From assembly GCF_014385435.1 (NCBI RefSeq), contig NZ_JACSUD010000005.1:62001-126000 (forward strand): a stretch of DNA of 64,000 nt. The letters run 5' to 3'. This document shows, in pieces, positions 1-8,579 of this stretch. Numbering within the stretch: position 1 is the first letter of the stretch; each line of letters opens with the position of its first letter. Source of the DNA: Alloprevotella sp. Lung230 (GTDB lineage Bacteria; Bacteroidota; Bacteroidia; Bacteroidales; Bacteroidaceae). The translations under genes were made by a program, and so were the position numbers. Below the pieces are notes generated by a model. It was not told where the DNA came from, made no database searches, and saw only the letters and a program-made list of their open reading frames with translations.

Positions 1-159
1 CAAGTCGGAGAGTTCGCTCACGATGGGCTCAAAACTCACATCACCCGCAAAGGCTACATCATCCTCGTGGAGGTAGGCATTCGCACGCTTCGGGTTCGAA
101 CTGCAAGCGCTCACCAAAAGAAATATGACCACAGAAAGGGGGAAAAGTAAGGACTTCAT
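1..159 (-). CDS. Partial PstS-like substrate-binding lipoprotein
   Basis: The reverse strand opens with an ATG at 159 and stays open to the window edge (53 codons). The first residues, MKSLLFPLSVVIFLLVSACS, form a lipoprotein signal peptide with a lipobox ending in Cys19, so the protein should be anchored in a membrane facing the periplasm. The following stretch, DVSFEPIVSEL, resembles the start of the phosphate-type periplasmic binding domain that often follows tonB in Bacteroidales Ton operons. That family link rests on few residues plus gene order. It lies 119 bases downstream of tonB in the same direction, with a terminator-like hairpin between. The C-terminal part is outside the window. 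Confidence 0.6.
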   Translation of the reverse strand, partial: MKSLLFPLSVVIFLLVSACSSNPKRANAYLHEDDVAFAGDVSFEPIVSELSDL

Positions 160-194
160 AAAAAAGGCAGACAAATAATCAAATAATGGAGTAG

Positions 195-239
195 AAAACA
201 AGAACCTGCGCCTCGCGACCGAGGCCGGAGACGCAGGTT
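195..239 (-). terminator. Hairpin after tonB
   Basis: AACCTGCG (203-210) pairs with CGCAGGTT (232-239), with an inner CTC/GAG helix. Read on the minus strand it is followed by TTGTTTTC, a weak U-rich tail. It lies between tonB and the downstream lipoprotein gene and may reduce read-through. Confidence 0.55.
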
Positions 240-278
240 GATAAGAGTAATGACGATTAAGTCAATGCGTAAGATGAC

Positions 279-1130
279 TTACTGAATGACATAACGTACG
301 GGAAGTGAGAACCAAACGCGAACAGGCTTACCCTGTTGCTTACCAGGAATGAAGCGAGGGAGCGACTTGATCACACGAACTGCTTCAGCATCGCAGTGAG
401 ATTCAAGACCTTTTTGAACTTGCACTTCACCAATACGGCCGTCTTCAAGTACCACAAAGCGCAGACGAACTACACCTTGGATTTCTTGCTCTTGAGCAAT
501 TGCCGGATACTTGATGTGGCTGTTCACATAGTTGAGCAGTGCGGCTTCGCCACCAGGGAAAGAAGGCATTTGCTCTACGATTGTGTAAGTTTTGGTATCT
601 TCTACAGGAGGAGCAACGGTACTACCACCTGTGCTTTGGTTATCACGAAGGTCGTCAATGTTGATTCCGTTCTTAGAGTCACCGACATAGTCTTGTGAGG
701 CAATAGAGATATTTGAACGCGAGAGGTCTTCTTGGTTCTTCATCTTCTTGGTCTCATCGACATGGTCTACGATTTCAGGTACGGTGAAAGCAATAGATGC
801 CTTGACGGCCACCTTTTGCACTTCAGGCTTAGGTTCTTCTTTTTGAACCTCAACCTTCTTTTCTTCCTTCTTAGGTTCGTCCTTCTTGAGCTGCGAGAAT
901 TCCGTCGTCATCTCTTCCTCACCGGCCATAGATGCCTTGATGGCTTCTGAAGCGGCAACATAAGTAAAGATGAGCGCTGCAATCACAGCAATACCAATCA
1001 GGATGTCAATGATCGCGAAAAGGTGGCGCTTACCGGCTTTGGAACGCAAATCATAAGCTCCATAGCTCTTGTTGCGCCCTTCAAAAACGAGGTCACACCA
1101 TTCGCGCGAAATGATATCTACTTTAGACAT
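279..1130 (-). CDS. tonB: Energy transducer TonB
   Basis: TonB carries energy from the ExbB/ExbD proton motor to outer-membrane receptors. The 283-residue protein has a cytoplasmic N-terminus (about 1-36), one membrane segment (about 38-60), a Lys/Glu/Pro-rich periplasmic linker (about 82-107) and a TonB C-terminal domain (about 193-283) with the typical PGGEAAL and YP-A motifs. The N-terminal motif FEGRNKSYGAYDLR is common in Bacteroidota TonB proteins. It is last of a four-gene Ton operon, 21 bases after the second exbD. Family and topology are clear; which receptor it serves is not visible. Confidence 0.93.
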   Translation of the reverse strand: MSKVDIISREWCDLVFEGRNKSYGAYDLRSKAGKRHLFAIIDILIGIAVIAALIFTYVAASEAIKASMAGEEEMTTEFSQLKKDEPKKEEKKVEVQKEEPKPEVQKVAVKASIAFTVPEIVDHVDETKKMKNQEDLSRSNISIASQDYVGDSKNGINIDDLRDNQSTGGSTVAPPVEDTKTYTIVEQMPSFPGGEAALLNYVNSHIKYPAIAQEQEIQGVVRLRFVVLEDGRIGEVQVQKGLESHCDAEAVRVIKSLPRFIPGKQQGKPVRVWFSLPVRYVIQ

Positions 1131-1151
1131 ATTCGTTGTTTTTACTTATGA

Positions 1152-1781
1152 TTACTTTGCAAGTCCGGCCACCATAGCCTTGTCTTGTTCATTAACTTTA
1201 TCAATCACATACTTGCCGATGTAGCAATTCTGCATCTCGTCAAGCACGTCAATCAGGTTGTTGTAAGTCGACTCGTCCATAGGCTTAATAATGGCCGTCG
1301 GCGTGCCGTCGGCATTCTTAATTTTAGAGAGTCGTTCCTTAAACTCTTGCTTGTTCTTTTCAGCCTTCTGAGCATTGGCGGTATAGCGACCTTCAAACTC
1401 GCGTTTGAGCTTGTCCACTTCGGCCTTTGCCTTTTGGTTTTTGGCCAAGAGGATGGCACGAATACCTTCCTTGCCATAGGTTGTCTCTTTGAGCTGAGCA
1501 TCCGAGGCTTTACCCTCGAAGTAGTAGAGTTTATTGTCCTTGCCGATGATAATCGTGACAGCTTCGTCCGTCTGCACCTGACTCTTGTTCTCCTTCTTGA
1601 TGTCTTCCTTGTCAGAAGGCATTGTGATTTGCATCGTTTGAGGCTTGAGAAGTGTAGTACAGAGCATGAAGAAAGTCACGAGCAACATAATCATGTCCAC
1701 CATAGGGGTGAAGTCGACGCGGGCATTCATCTTCTTTTGCTTGGAATTGCCCTTTCCGCCGCCTGTATCTAATTGTGCCAT
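1152..1781 (-). CDS. exbD: ExbD-type proton channel subunit (second copy)
   Basis: ExbD is the single-pass subunit of the Ton motor. This 209-residue protein has the N-terminal membrane segment (about 26-46) preceded by FTPMVDM, where Asp29 is the expected proton-relay residue. The periplasmic part carries a highly charged Lys/Glu-rich stretch at about 110-155, likely helical, that makes it much longer than the roughly 140-residue enteric ExbD. It lies 17 bases after the first exbD and 21 bases before tonB. Paired ExbD genes are common in Bacteroidota Ton operons. Confidence 0.9.
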   Translation of the reverse strand: MAQLDTGGGKGNSKQKKMNARVDFTPMVDMIMLLVTFFMLCTTLLKPQTMQITMPSDKEDIKKENKSQVQTDEAVTIIIGKDNKLYYFEGKASDAQLKETTYGKEGIRAILLAKNQKAKAEVDKLKREFEGRYTANAQKAEKNKQEFKERLSKIKNADGTPTAIIKPMDESTYNNLIDVLDEMQNCYIGKYVIDKVNEQDKAMVAGLAK

Positions 1782-1798
1782 AACTTTATTCTGTCAGA

Positions 1799-2407
1799 TT
1801 ATTCTCCCTTGAGCGTTGTGATGAGGTTGTAGCGGTTCTCATCAATCTTGCGGAGAGAGTTCATTACTTCTTTGATTGTGCTGTAAGGAGTGGACTTGTC
1901 GGCTTTGATGGCCAGACCCATGTTCTCTCCATTGGCTTTGCGGGCTGCTGAAACCCATTCTTTGAGTTCGTCGTTCACACTGTCGCAAGGAATACCCGCA
2001 TTGGCATCTTTGTTCAAAATGTCGTTGCGCTTGGAACTTTCCAAATCAACCCAACTTGCGATGGTGTTGAGGGGGCTTCCGAAAGTGGGGACCTCAGAGA
2101 ATGCCTTGAGTTGTGCCGCACTAAGGTTCAGCTTCTTGCTATCAATCAGCTCTTTGGCCATCGCTTCTTGCGCCGTAGGATTGTCCATATTCATGAAAAT
2201 CTTTCCCTTGGGCGAGATGAAGATGGTGAGCAGATTCTTTTCAGGAATTTTGATTTCAGAAACAGACCCGGGCACATTCACTTTGACAGGTTCTTCCTTG
2301 GTGAACGTTGCAGTGAGCATAAAGAAGGTAAGCAGCAGGACCATGACGTCACTCATCGGCGTCATGTCGATGAATGTGTCTTGTTTTTTTACTTGAAAAC
2401 GTCCCAT
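1799..2407 (-). CDS. exbD: ExbD-type proton channel subunit (first copy)
   Basis: This 202-residue ExbD paralogue has the short cytoplasmic start MGRFQVKKQDTFIDMTPMSD, a membrane segment at about 18-36 and Asp20 in the position of the conserved proton-relay Asp. The periplasmic domain again exceeds the enteric length. It follows exbB by 25 bases and precedes the second exbD by 17, consistent with one mRNA. It and its neighbour share only the membrane region closely, so they are probably distinct subunits of a mixed ExbD dimer rather than a fresh duplication; that is inference. Confidence 0.9.
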   Translation of the reverse strand: MGRFQVKKQDTFIDMTPMSDVMVLLLTFFMLTATFTKEEPVKVNVPGSVSEIKIPEKNLLTIFISPKGKIFMNMDNPTAQEAMAKELIDSKKLNLSAAQLKAFSEVPTFGSPLNTIASWVDLESSKRNDILNKDANAGIPCDSVNDELKEWVSAARKANGENMGLAIKADKSTPYSTIKEVMNSLRKIDENRYNLITTLKGE

Positions 2408-2432
2408 TTCTTATGTGTTACCTAATTTATGA

Positions 2433-3296
2433 TTACTTCTGAGTGGTCTTGAAAGTTTCTACGATAGTGAAACCGAGTTCATCAATAGCGAAAGTGAGGC
2501 GGTCAATCTTGTTGGTGAAGAAGTTGTAAGAAACAACAGCTGCAGCACCAGTGGCGATACCGGAAGCCGTGTTTACAAGTGCTTCAGAGATACCTACGGA
2601 GAGAGCAGAAGAGTCTGCGCCACCACCTTCACCGGCCATAGCGGAGAACGACTTGATCATACCCATTACCGTACCGAGAAGACCCATAAGCGTACCGAGC
2701 GTTACGATAGTACCGATGATGGGAAGGTTTTCTTGCATCATGGGCATTTCGAGAGCCGTAGCTTCTTCGACCGTCTTTTGGATGGCGAGCACCTTCTTTT
2801 CGGTTTCCACTTCCGTGGAGAGTTGCTTCTTGTACTCGGTGAGGGCAGCGAGTACAACGTTGGCAACAGAACCTTGTTGCTTGTTGCAGAGTTCTTCAGC
2901 CTTGTTGAGGTCACCTGTTTTGAGGGATGCCTTTACAGCGGCAGCAAACTTACCGAGGTTGCCCTTACCATTGGCAGTGCGGATGGCAAAAGCGCGTTCG
3001 ATGGTGAGAGCGAGAACAGTGATAAGCAGTGTCCAAATGATAGGCACGATGAAACCACCCTTGTAGACAGTACCAACGATACCGGCAGGTTCGTAAGATT
3101 GCTCTTGGAAGAAGTGGAAGGGAAGACCAGTGGCACCTTCAGCGTGGAAGTTGCTGAGGTGACCTGCGCCAAACACATACAGACATTCTGCAATGACGAA
3201 GCAGACAAGGATTACTGCAAAGCCGGACTTGATACCGGTGAAACCTTGAGATTTCTTGGGAGCACCCTTGGGTGCGGTAGCATTAGTAGTTGCCAT
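2433..3296 (-). CDS. exbB: ExbB/TolQ/MotA-family proton channel
   Basis: The 287-residue protein is the multi-pass subunit of the Ton motor. Hydrophobic segments lie at about 22-46, 80-102, 190-215 and 232-258. The last two bracket the family core GTIVTLGTLMGLLGTVMGM and a Gly/Ala/Thr-rich helix (TASGIATGAAAVV). The extra N-terminal segment (about 22-46) is a feature of the larger Bacteroidota ExbB proteins. It is the first gene of the operon exbB-exbD-exbD-tonB on the minus strand, and a good promoter lies about 260 bases upstream, leaving a long leader. Confidence 0.92.
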   Translation of the reverse strand: MATTNATAPKGAPKKSQGFTGIKSGFAVILVCFVIAECLYVFGAGHLSNFHAEGATGLPFHFFQEQSYEPAGIVGTVYKGGFIVPIIWTLLITVLALTIERAFAIRTANGKGNLGKFAAAVKASLKTGDLNKAEELCNKQQGSVANVVLAALTEYKKQLSTEVETEKKVLAIQKTVEEATALEMPMMQENLPIIGTIVTLGTLMGLLGTVMGMIKSFSAMAGEGGGADSSALSVGISEALVNTASGIATGAAAVVSYNFFTNKIDRLTFAIDELGFTIVETFKTTQK

Positions 3297-3558
3297 TTAA
3301 GAAAAAATTAATTGGTTAAGATTAATGATGAATTGAACTTCAGATTGTAGAATGGGGGCTGATGTTGTGCCGTTGCTGACATTGACGCTGGCCAATCGTA
3401 CAAAGGGTGAGGTGCTCATCGTTGAACACGCAACTTTGTAAACTCAGGCTGTTGTGAAGCCCATTGTAGATTTTGCATCCTCTTGATAATCTAATAAATA
3501 GCGAGATGACTCACCAAACGTTTGGCGGATTTGCTATCTGTACTTGAGAATGACAGCA
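3297..3558 (-). other. Long untranslated leader of exbB (inferred)
   Basis: This stretch lies between the exbB start and its best promoter. I see no protein gene in it. Its length, about 255 bases, is unusual for this window, where leaders are mostly 20-100 bases. No known riboswitch structure was recognised. Confidence 0.4.
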
Positions 3559-3590
3559 CAAAAATAGCGACTTCTTGTCACTTAGCCAAA
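3559..3590 (-). promoter_or_regulatory. Promoter for the Ton operon
   Basis: Read on the minus strand, TATTTTTG (3559-3566) fits the Bacteroidota -7 consensus TAnnTTTG, and TTTG (3587-3590) fits the -33 element at a 20-base spacing. Transcription would start near 3552. Confidence 0.6.
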
Positions 3591-3666
3591 CTTTTTTGCA
3601 TTTTTCTTCTGCATTTCTGCAATTCTCCTGCTGAAAAGAAGGGTGAGTTTGGGACTGGTATCGCCT

Positions 3667-3678
3667 AAGTAGGTGTTC
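3667..3678 (+). repeat. Solo end of the MITE-like family
   Basis: AAGTAGGTGTTC is identical to the first 12 bases of the 194-base MITE-like family found at six other full or partial sites, but nothing beyond it matches. It could be a relic end or chance. Confidence 0.35.
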
Positions 3679-3700
3679 TAACTTCCCTTCTTGTTAGCGC

Positions 3701-3760
3701 TACCTCAGAGGTAGTTTGATTTAGCTCTGAGCTGAGAAAAACTACCTCTGAGTTTTTTTC
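3701..3760 (+). repeat. CTCTGAGGTA palindromic repeat, copy 1
   Basis: The stretch holds TACCTCAGAG, then CTCTGAG, then TACCTCTGAG followed by a T run. It aligns base for base over about 60 bases with the copy at 56157-56216, including the spacers. The arms can pair into alternative hairpins. Here the following T run makes it look like a terminator, though no plus-strand gene ends nearby. Confidence 0.65.
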
Positions 3761-3813
3761 TTCAAGATAGGGAGTGGGGCATGACGCTCTTTGTTCTTCT
3801 AATGCTCGTGCTT

Positions 3814-4107
3814 CTCGCGCATGCGCGTATACCCTCTACACTATATTGTTGTTTTTCTCCTTCATTCCTTCACCTTTTGCTGTATTACCTTGAAAATGAT
3901 GAATTTAGAGGTGAAGGCAAGAGGGTGGAAAATCCTTCACCTGAAATTCATTCAGACGCTTGACCGAGGAGACGCATCAACAATCGGAGTGAAGGGCTTT
4001 TTAGATTTGCCTTCACCCTTTTATTGCTGACTTCCAGATAGATAAATGCGGTGGTGAAGGAATGAAGGTTTTTGACACAGAGCTATAGTAGAGTATACGC
4101 GCGCGAG
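3814..4107. repeat. 290-base element with inverted ends and CCTTCACC motifs
   Basis: The left arm (3814-3874) and the reverse complement of the right arm (4053-4107) share CTCGCGC, CGCGTATAC, CTCTAC and CCTTCATTCCTTCACC in the same order. Inside, CCTTCACC or its complement recurs (about 3864, 3912, 3935, 4010, 4053, with a variant near 3991). No gene was supported in it. It looks like a second non-autonomous element unrelated to the 194-base family. The right arm ends a few bases from the stop of the S9 peptidase gene. Confidence 0.6.
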
Positions 4108-4114
4108 GGAGAGA

Positions 4115-5977
4115 CTAACAAGTTCGGAGATGTTGGTGCAGGAAGTGCTCCATGGCCCGATAGAATGCAAAGCGGTTTTCCTCGTTGCGGAAACCATGCC
4201 CTTCGTTGTCCTTGACCATATATTCCACAGCAATGCCGCGAGCGCGTAGTGCCTCAACCATCTGGTCGCTTTCGGCCTTGTTGACACGAGGATCGTTGGC
4301 GCCCTGGGCAATGAAGAGCGGACAGCAAATCCGGTCGGCATGGAGGGCGGGCGAGGTGGCTGCCAGTTGCTCGTGATCGCCTTCAGGGTCGCCCACCTGC
4401 TCGTGCATCATCTCCAGCATAGGTCGCCAGTAGGGTGGGATGGTCTGCAAGAAAGTGAAGAGATTGGACACTCCGACATAGTCGATGGCGCAGCAATAGA
4501 GATGAGGCGTGAAGCAAATGCCGGCCAATGCGGCATAGCCCCCATAACTGCTCCCATAGATGGCAATGCGGCGGGCATCGACAATGCCGCTGCGGATGAG
4601 CCACTGCACGCCCTCGGTGATGTCGTCCTGCATCTTCAGTCCCCACTGCTTGTAGCTCGCTTCGAGAAAGCGACGCCCATAGCCCGTGGAGCCGCGGAAG
4701 TTCATCTGAAACACCGCATAGCCTCGCGAGCACAGAAACTGCACCTCGGAAGAGTAGCCCCAATAGTCCCTTGCCCATGGTCCGCCGTGAGGATTGACCA
4801 CAACAGGGACGGGAGCGCCATTCTTCAGACGGAGGGTGTCACCCTCCTGCACCAGTTCCACGCCCTTGGGCAGACTCAAGTAGGCCTCAATGTCCCAACC
4901 GTCGGAGGTCGTGTAGCGCACAGCGTGCATCTCGACCATGTCGTCGGCCACAATCCAAGGGGCGGTGTCGGTGATATGCGCCAGTCGTCCGGTGGGGAAG
5001 TGGTAATAATAATAAGCTCCTCGTGTGCGATCGCTCCCCACGAAGAGAAGGGCATGGTCTTCACTCTTGTCCATGTCGGCTACACCGCAACGCAGACCGG
5101 GGAAGAGGGCATCGATTTGCTCCCGGCGTCGGTGCGCTTCCTCATCGAAGAAGTGACGAATCGGGGTGCGATGACCGGTGCAAAAGACACCCAGTAGTCT
5201 CTTGCGGCGCTGCGAATAACTGATGCTCCCCACATCATAGCGTTCGTGGGCATAGAGTTCCTCGAGTTCCTCTCCCGTCCTCGGGTCCATCAGTACGAGG
5301 GCACTTTGGTCGCGATGGAGGTTGGTCGTGGCCCAGACGTTGCGGTTGTCGGGCGTGAAAAGCAGAAAGCTCACTTCCTCCTTAAAATTGGTGGTGAGAA
5401 CGGGACGAAAAGCTTCGTCTTCCGTGTCGCGATATAAAATCTGAGTGTTCACACCGTCCACGATGGCATAGACCACGCGAAGGCGTCCTTCGTGGTCGGT
5501 GGTCCAACCTTGCCAGTTGCCGGGATTTTCTGCCAAGAGTTCCAGTTGGCCGGTGTCGAGGTCAAGGCGGTAGGGATCGAAGGCTTCGGGGTTGCGGCGG
5601 TTCAGGCCGATGATGATTTTTCCCGGCACGTCCTCAAGGTCGTCGATGATGGAGGCACGCACACCGGGAAAGTCGGTGTAGGCGCGCAAATCGCTCCCAT
5701 CGAGGCGCACTCCGAAGAGGTGGTAGTTTTCGTCGCCGCCTTCGTCTTTGGAGAAGACAATTCGGTCGTTGTCGGCCCACATATAGCTGCCGACGCTGCG
5801 GGCTGTCTCGAAGGTGAGTTGGCGGGGAGTACCAAGATGGGCAGTTTCGTCGATGGACTGCACGAACACGTTCATGCGACTTTCATAGGGAGCGAGAAAG
5901 GCGAGATGATGCCCATCGGGCGAAATCTGGTAGGCGGTTTGTTCGGAGTTGCGGAAGAAGTCTTCGAGTGGGAGCAT
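4115..5977 (-). CDS. S9 family prolyl oligopeptidase-type peptidase
   Basis: Serine peptidase of the S9 family (acylaminoacyl-peptidase/prolyl oligopeptidase group), likely cleaving short peptides. The 620-residue protein has an N-terminal beta-propeller (about 10-350; repeats such as QISPDGHHLAF and FTPDNRNVW) and a C-terminal alpha/beta hydrolase domain. The triad is visible: Ser477 in GSSYGG, Asp562 in QGANDPRV and His594 in NEGHGF. HGGPW at about 397-401 is the oxyanion region. There is no signal peptide, so it is probably cytoplasmic. It stands alone on the minus strand; the next gene upstream is divergent. Confidence 0.9.
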   Translation of the reverse strand: MLPLEDFFRNSEQTAYQISPDGHHLAFLAPYESRMNVFVQSIDETAHLGTPRQLTFETARSVGSYMWADNDRIVFSKDEGGDENYHLFGVRLDGSDLRAYTDFPGVRASIIDDLEDVPGKIIIGLNRRNPEAFDPYRLDLDTGQLELLAENPGNWQGWTTDHEGRLRVVYAIVDGVNTQILYRDTEDEAFRPVLTTNFKEEVSFLLFTPDNRNVWATTNLHRDQSALVLMDPRTGEELEELYAHERYDVGSISYSQRRKRLLGVFCTGHRTPIRHFFDEEAHRRREQIDALFPGLRCGVADMDKSEDHALLFVGSDRTRGAYYYYHFPTGRLAHITDTAPWIVADDMVEMHAVRYTTSDGWDIEAYLSLPKGVELVQEGDTLRLKNGAPVPVVVNPHGGPWARDYWGYSSEVQFLCSRGYAVFQMNFRGSTGYGRRFLEASYKQWGLKMQDDITEGVQWLIRSGIVDARRIAIYGSSYGGYAALAGICFTPHLYCCAIDYVGVSNLFTFLQTIPPYWRPMLEMMHEQVGDPEGDHEQLAATSPALHADRICCPLFIAQGANDPRVNKAESDQMVEALRARGIAVEYMVKDNEGHGFRNEENRFAFYRAMEHFLHQHLRTC

Positions 5978-6063
5978 AACAAGAAAAGAGATTAAAGTGA
6001 GCGATTGTCGCGCGAAATTACATGATTTTGGTGAGAAAGGCTAATCGTCAGAAATAAAAATCG

Positions 6064-6071
6064 TATCTTTG
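6064..6071 (+). promoter_or_regulatory. Possible -7 element for the YbjN/TPR-like gene
   Basis: TATCTTTG fits TAnnTTTG and lies about 120 bases before the start at 6192. No TTTG is present 20 bases upstream, so this is weak. Confidence 0.35.
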
Positions 6072-6191
6072 CAGTAACATTGTGATTTCTTTTTCCGCTT
6101 TCCCTCCCTCTTTTCTATTGATAAAGCACAACGTTTCATCGATGGTTTCGATTGGTCTCGTTTTTTACTGATTGGCTTTTTCCGAGATGAA

Positions 6192-7913
6192 ATGAGGGAG
6201 TTCGCAATTCGTATTTATCGGATGATTCGAAAACTCTTTTCTAAACTTTTTCCTCGCTCCTCCTCCCCGCTCACAACGACTGCTACACAGCGCCTGGAGC
6301 ACGTGTTGCATCGGCTGCAGGTGGAGTGGGAGGTGACTCCGACGAGCCAAGGGGGTGCAGAGATGGACTATCATTTCCACTTCCAAAACGGCGATTTCCA
6401 CGCTATGGCGCGTGAGGGACGCCCTTACGTGCGGGTGCACTTTCTCTTCTTCTTAGACACGGCTTTTGGCAATCTCGACAATGTGCGCTATGCTTGCAAC
6501 GAGTTCAATACGCAGTATCCCGAATACAAGGTTATTTATACACTCGATGAGAAAGAACACAAAATCAATCTGCACATCGCTATGAGTTTCCGCCTTGCTG
6601 ATGCTCAAGAAGTGGATGTGCGCGACTTTGGGAGCAGCCTGACCATGTGCTTTGAAGCAGCGCGGACTTATCGTCAGCTGCTGGAGTCGATTCTGGAAAG
6701 CGACAATTCGAACTTAGAGGAAAACACGGCGATGAACCGAAGGGAAGTGTTTTTGGCACGCGAGGCCGAGATACAGCACCAATCGCCGGCTTACCGCTGG
6801 CGCACCAACGAGACAGAGCGCCACACCCTTGGGCAACTCTTGCGCACAATGCTTGGGGTGGACGAAGTGAATTTTCTTCGGTTGCGTGTGGTGGCTCGTG
6901 AATTTTGGGAAACTTCTGTTGAGGAGGAAATGGAAAACTACGACTTGGCCGATGTGCTCACGCGGCGGGAAGATGATGGGACGGCCCTCTTCGTGTGCGA
7001 AAGTGCCACACTCATCATCGAAGTGACCACGACAGCTCGTCAGCGTGAAGAGTATGTGGTGCATCTCCATGCCGAAGACGAGGCCGAGGGCACACTCTAT
7101 ATGCGCGTCACACTGGTGCAGCCGACCCTCTCCGCTTCACCTCGCCACTCGTTGGTCAGCGCAGAAGCTGCCAAAACAACACCCCTCAGTTTCTTGATGG
7201 CTCTTGACACCACCGACCCTCGACAACGTCTGTCGGAGTTCCAGTACATCTGGGACGAGGTGCAGGCAGCCTTAAAGGAAGGGAAACCTTTGGAGGGCGA
7301 TCGTCTCTTTGTCAGCCTCAGCGAGTGGCCCAACGTGGGCTATGATCTCTATTGGGGCCGTCGCTTCTTTGAAAGTCGCAGGTACTACGAAGCGTTGCAA
7401 TACTTCGAAAACGCCTACATCGTGCTCAGTCGCAACTATCATGAGATGAGCAAGTCCTCCAAGGAGAAGTTCTATGAGTTGGCCTACTACATCGGGCTTT
7501 GCTACTCTCACCTGAAGCTCTATCGTCAAGCCTACTTCTATCTCGATGCCACCTACTCGCAGCACTCCATCCGCTACACCACGGCTTATGTGAACACGTT
7601 GGTCGACTCCTGTGATTTCCGAGCGCTGCCCATTATCAATGTTCTGCTCAACAATCTCTCCGAAGAACTCGAAAGCGACAGTGAGGAAGAAGATCGGGAT
7701 AACCTCCCACAGAACCTATTCGATTTTTTGCGTTTCTTGCGGCGGAGAAAGGCTTATGCCCTCATTGACCTCCACCACTATGACGAAGCCGAACAGCTTC
7801 TCCACTCCTTGCTCGGCAATCCCGATGATGAAGCCTTTGTACTGGACGAACTGGCCTATCTCGAACAACAGCGGGCGGCCGAAAAAGATAATGACGCTCA
7901 ACCTCAACCCTAA
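6192..7913 (+). CDS. YbjN-like plus TPR-like protein of unknown role
   Basis: A 573-residue soluble protein without signal peptide. Residues about 30-165 resemble the YbjN/type III chaperone-like fold (NGDFHAMAREGRPYVRVHF, then ACNEFNTQYPEYKVIYTLD). A second related half may follow at about 190-330. Residues about 385-560 look like degenerate tetratricopeptide helices (GRRFFESRRYYEALQYFENA; LYRQAYFYLDATY; HHYDEAEQLLHSLLG). The fold assignments are by eye. The stop lies 13 bases before the rpe start, so the two are probably cotranscribed. I do not know its function; a protein-interaction role is likely. Confidence 0.7.
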   Translation: MREFAIRIYRMIRKLFSKLFPRSSSPLTTTATQRLEHVLHRLQVEWEVTPTSQGGAEMDYHFHFQNGDFHAMAREGRPYVRVHFLFFLDTAFGNLDNVRYACNEFNTQYPEYKVIYTLDEKEHKINLHIAMSFRLADAQEVDVRDFGSSLTMCFEAARTYRQLLESILESDNSNLEENTAMNRREVFLAREAEIQHQSPAYRWRTNETERHTLGQLLRTMLGVDEVNFLRLRVVAREFWETSVEEEMENYDLADVLTRREDDGTALFVCESATLIIEVTTTARQREEYVVHLHAEDEAEGTLYMRVTLVQPTLSASPRHSLVSAEAAKTTPLSFLMALDTTDPRQRLSEFQYIWDEVQAALKEGKPLEGDRLFVSLSEWPNVGYDLYWGRRFFESRRYYEALQYFENAYIVLSRNYHEMSKSSKEKFYELAYYIGLCYSHLKLYRQAYFYLDATYSQHSIRYTTAYVNTLVDSCDFRALPIINVLLNNLSEELESDSEEEDRDNLPQNLFDFLRFLRRRKAYALIDLHHYDEAEQLLHSLLGNPDDEAFVLDELAYLEQQRAAEKDNDAQPQP

Positions 7914-7926
7914 TTCCCTTGAAGAT

Positions 7927-8574
7927 ATGACAATGGTTTCCCCTTCGCTGCTCAGTGCCGACTTTGCGAACTTGCAGCGTGATATTGAAATGCTCAACCA
8001 GAGCGAGTGCGACTGGTTTCACCTCGATGTGATGGATGGTGTGTTTGTACCCAACATCAGTTTCGGATTTCCTGTGATGCAGGCCATGGCACGCCATGCC
8101 GAAAAGCCCCTCGACGTACACCTGATGATTGTGCAGCCCGAAAAGTTCATTCCCGAAGTCAAAGCACTGGGTGCACGTGTGATGAACGTGCACTACGAAG
8201 CCTGTACCCATCTCCACCGTGTGGTGCAAGCCATCAAGGCCGAGGGAATGCTGGCCGGTGTCACTCTCAATCCTCATACACCGGTGAGCGTGCTCGAAGA
8301 GATCGCTCCCGACCTCGACTTGGTGATGCTCATGAGCGTCAACCCCGGCTTCGGCGGGCAGAAGTTCATAGCTTCGTCCGTAGAGAAAGTGCGCAAACTC
8401 CGTGCGCTCCTCGACCGCACAGGCTCCAAAGCGCTCATCGAAGTGGACGGTGGGGTCAATCGCGATACCGGCCGCTTGCTGGTCGATGCCGGGGCCGATG
8501 TGCTGGTGGCGGGAAGTGCGGTGTTCAATGCCCCTAATCCACAGGCCGAAATCGCGGCACTGCGACGACTGTAA
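7927..8574 (+). CDS. rpe: Ribulose-phosphate 3-epimerase
   Basis: Interconverts ribulose 5-phosphate and xylulose 5-phosphate in the pentose phosphate pathway. The 215-residue protein starts MTMVSPSLLSADF and shows the family motifs HLDVMDGVFVPNISFG (metal and substrate residues), DVHLM, MSVNPGFGGQ and EVDGGV, with a phosphate-binding VAGSAVF near the end. ATG 7927 was chosen because the frame upstream overlaps the previous gene and lacks similarity. Rpe supplies xylulose 5-phosphate to the transketolase at 44340. A truncated MITE-like copy begins 5 bases after the stop. Confidence 0.95.
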   Translation: MTMVSPSLLSADFANLQRDIEMLNQSECDWFHLDVMDGVFVPNISFGFPVMQAMARHAEKPLDVHLMIVQPEKFIPEVKALGARVMNVHYEACTHLHRVVQAIKAEGMLAGVTLNPHTPVSVLEEIAPDLDLVMLMSVNPGFGGQKFIASSVEKVRKLRALLDRTGSKALIEVDGGVNRDTGRLLVDAGADVLVAGSAVFNAPNPQAEIAALRRL

Positions 8575-8579
8575 GACCT

